Positions 62,769-64,000 of a stretch of DNA of 64,000 bases are shown one piece after another. Under the pieces are notes generated by a model. It ran no database searches. It was not told the origin of the DNA and worked only from the letters and a program-made list of their open reading frames with translations. A program made the position numbers and the translations under genes. Source of the stretch: Lyophyllum atratum (taxonomy: Eukaryota > Basidiomycota > Agaricomycetes > Agaricales > Lyophyllaceae); contig JACGCN010000007.1 of the NCBI GenBank assembly GCA_014905825.1, positions 1,364,001 through 1,428,000 of the forward strand, read 5' to 3'. The first letter of the stretch is position 1, and the number at the start of each line of letters is the position of its first letter.

Positions 62769-63655
62769 TGAGGAGAGGAGGAGGAGCAAGCCTCCGCTGG
62801 GAACGTCGGAAGAATGATGTTGGTTGAACGGATCTGGTTGATCGATTTCTGTTGTTGTATGCTTGCTTGTGTGGACGTGTTGTTGATTTCTGTCCCGCTT
62901 GTCAAGCACCACCAATCTTGAAGGAATTGCTTCCGCGATTCTGCCACGCGGAACCACAGCATCGCATAGCATTCATTAGGCGATCACCTATTGCTTACTT
63001 CTATACGGTTTCTCATACGTCCAGCTTCAGCGGATGACCTTAGGTTAGGCAGGTGAACCAGGCAGCTTATAGCTTCGAAATGATGATGATAATAGACTGA
63101 TCAGGGGACAAGATAAGATCGATGTGCATCTAATCTGATCCATCCAAGGGAAGTCGGCGAAGGGACACGGACGGCACTAAGGACAAGGTAGAGACGAAAT
63201 CAGAGTGGAGGGGATTGAGCGTGTGGATAGCAAATCAATAGGATGGTATGTTAGATATAAGGGCCGACCGCATAGCATCCATCGTGCTGTCCATGATTGG
63301 AAACATAGTAGTACTGGTGAGGGGAGGGGGGGGGTAAATTTCCGTAAAATGAGTCACCGCAATAGGTATCATAAATGTATGGTATTACCCGCCAAGGGTA
63401 GGATCCGGAGCGCACGATTCGTGAGCGCTCTCTGTGTGCGCTGCGCTGGTAGCAACGAGGTCCACTTGCAAATGCATAATGCGCGCATACTGGGAAGGGG
63501 GATGTATGTCATAGGTGAATGTCCTGGGACCCGCAACATCAACAAGGTCTTAAATACTCGGGGCCCTCTGCCTGACGTAGCGGTGGCTGCATTCGTATGC
63601 GCACTGCTGTTGATGTGTTGCATTACTTGAAGATATGCCAATGTCGTTACGATCG
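62769..63655. other. Intergenic
   Basis: It holds the condensin promoter (CT-rich near 62780) and ORFs without domains (63205-63630 plus). A GAGGGGAGGGGGGGGG run lies at 63320-63333. No gene is supported. Confidence 0.4.
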
Positions 63656-64000
63656 TTAGTCGAACGGATTCAGGAAACTCCCGCGGATGTTCTTAGCTCG
63701 CCACGGGGGTACATTGGTCAACTCGCATATGGAGGAGAGCGACTTGGAGCGGGCACGTCGTATCCTTCTGGAGCACTGGCTCGTCGGGGATCGAGACCGC
63801 GCTCGTTTCATCACGCGGGGAGTAGTCGCCGTCGTAAGTGGTGCTGATGATATTGATGCATCATACGATGACATGTCGTTAACCGTATCGTCTAGCTCCT
63901 CGGACCCGAGATTGAAGATATCTAGCATGGACTCTGCCTCCTCCATGGCCTCCCTCTCCATGAGATCCTCCGGGAGGTCGGTCACTCCCAGGCTCGGCGC
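63656..64000 (-). CDS. C-terminal part of a gene running off the window edge
   Basis: The frame is open from the right edge (APSLGVTDLPEDLMEREAME) and stops at 63656-63658 after NIRGSFLNPFD. The part seen is acidic (EEAESMLDIFNLGSEELDDT) then Ser/Arg-rich (MKRARSRSPTSQCSRRIRRA). Family not recognised. The GTG near 63985 is not a start; the real start lies beyond 64000. Confidence 0.5.
   Translation of the reverse strand, partial: APSLGVTDLPEDLMEREAMEEAESMLDIFNLGSEELDDTVNDMSSYDASISSAPLTTATTPRVMKRARSRSPTSQCSRRIRRARSKSLSSICELTNVPPWRAKNIRGSFLNPFD

Overview
This 64 kb window is nuclear DNA from a filamentous basidiomycete, most likely an Agaricomycete. The reasons are dense short introns (the ones I placed are mostly 50-80 bases, GT-AG, with one GC-AG), genes packed on both strands, and families typical of that group: a DUF6533-type seven-helix protein, a Pro-rich Zn2Cys6 regulator, a DUF3455 secreted protein and a degenerate fungal kinase. 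There are no bacterial-type operons, no CRISPR, and no rRNA or tRNA that I could support. All intron-exon models were made by eye from splice consensus, reading frame and remembered family motifs; no database search was run.

Left part (1-29.9 kb): a small protein with a candidate eIF4E-binding motif and a broken frame (390-928), a CorA-type Mg transporter (1467-3831, 11 exons), an ALDH3-type fatty aldehyde dehydrogenase (4387-6827, 17 exons with 7-base and 12-base microexons), an O-methyltransferase (7384-9273), uncertain membrane exons (9276-9930), a UbiA prenyltransferase (10245-11546), a DUF6533-type membrane protein (11851-13603), a perilipin-like protein (13993-15212), an auxin-efflux-carrier-type transporter (17312-19342), a protein-L-isoaspartate methyltransferase (19937-20997), a Zn2Cys6 factor (22545-23837), two tail-to-tail Old Yellow Enzyme genes (24896-26319 and 26458-27892) and a DUF3455 secreted protein (28971-29888).

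Middle (30-53 kb): a gene-poor stretch with a broken small secreted protein gene, then the first copy of a ~2 kb dispersed duplication (33355-35462; second copy 51109-52824). Copy B holds a small Cys-rich ORF whose tail survives, broken, in copy A. Between the copies lie a third OYE-like gene with C-terminal membrane segments, TFIIE-alpha, an intact MAPEG gene with a truncated tandem copy, a two-domain GFA gene with a frameshift and a stop, an LRR/F-box-like protein, a GH53 galactanase with a frameshift, and a Ser/Pro-rich protein with an acidic tandem repeat.

Right part (53-64 kb): a degenerate kinase, a basidiomycete protein with a Gly/Tyr/Pro-rich tail, a small conserved fungal protein with a GC-AG intron, the condensin subunit CAP-G/Ycg1 spanning about 4.5 kb, and a gene running off the right edge.

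Housekeeping genes (TFIIE-alpha, condensin, PCMT, CorA, ALDH) look intact. At least five accessory loci (390-928, 31668-31977, 39509-39804, 41452-42631, 45408-46732) have apparent single-base frame breaks or stops. They are either genuine young pseudogenes or uncorrected assembly indels, and raw reads would decide. The OMT + UbiA + membrane-protein neighbourhood and the three OYE genes hint at secondary or xenobiotic metabolism, but I see no complete biosynthetic cluster.
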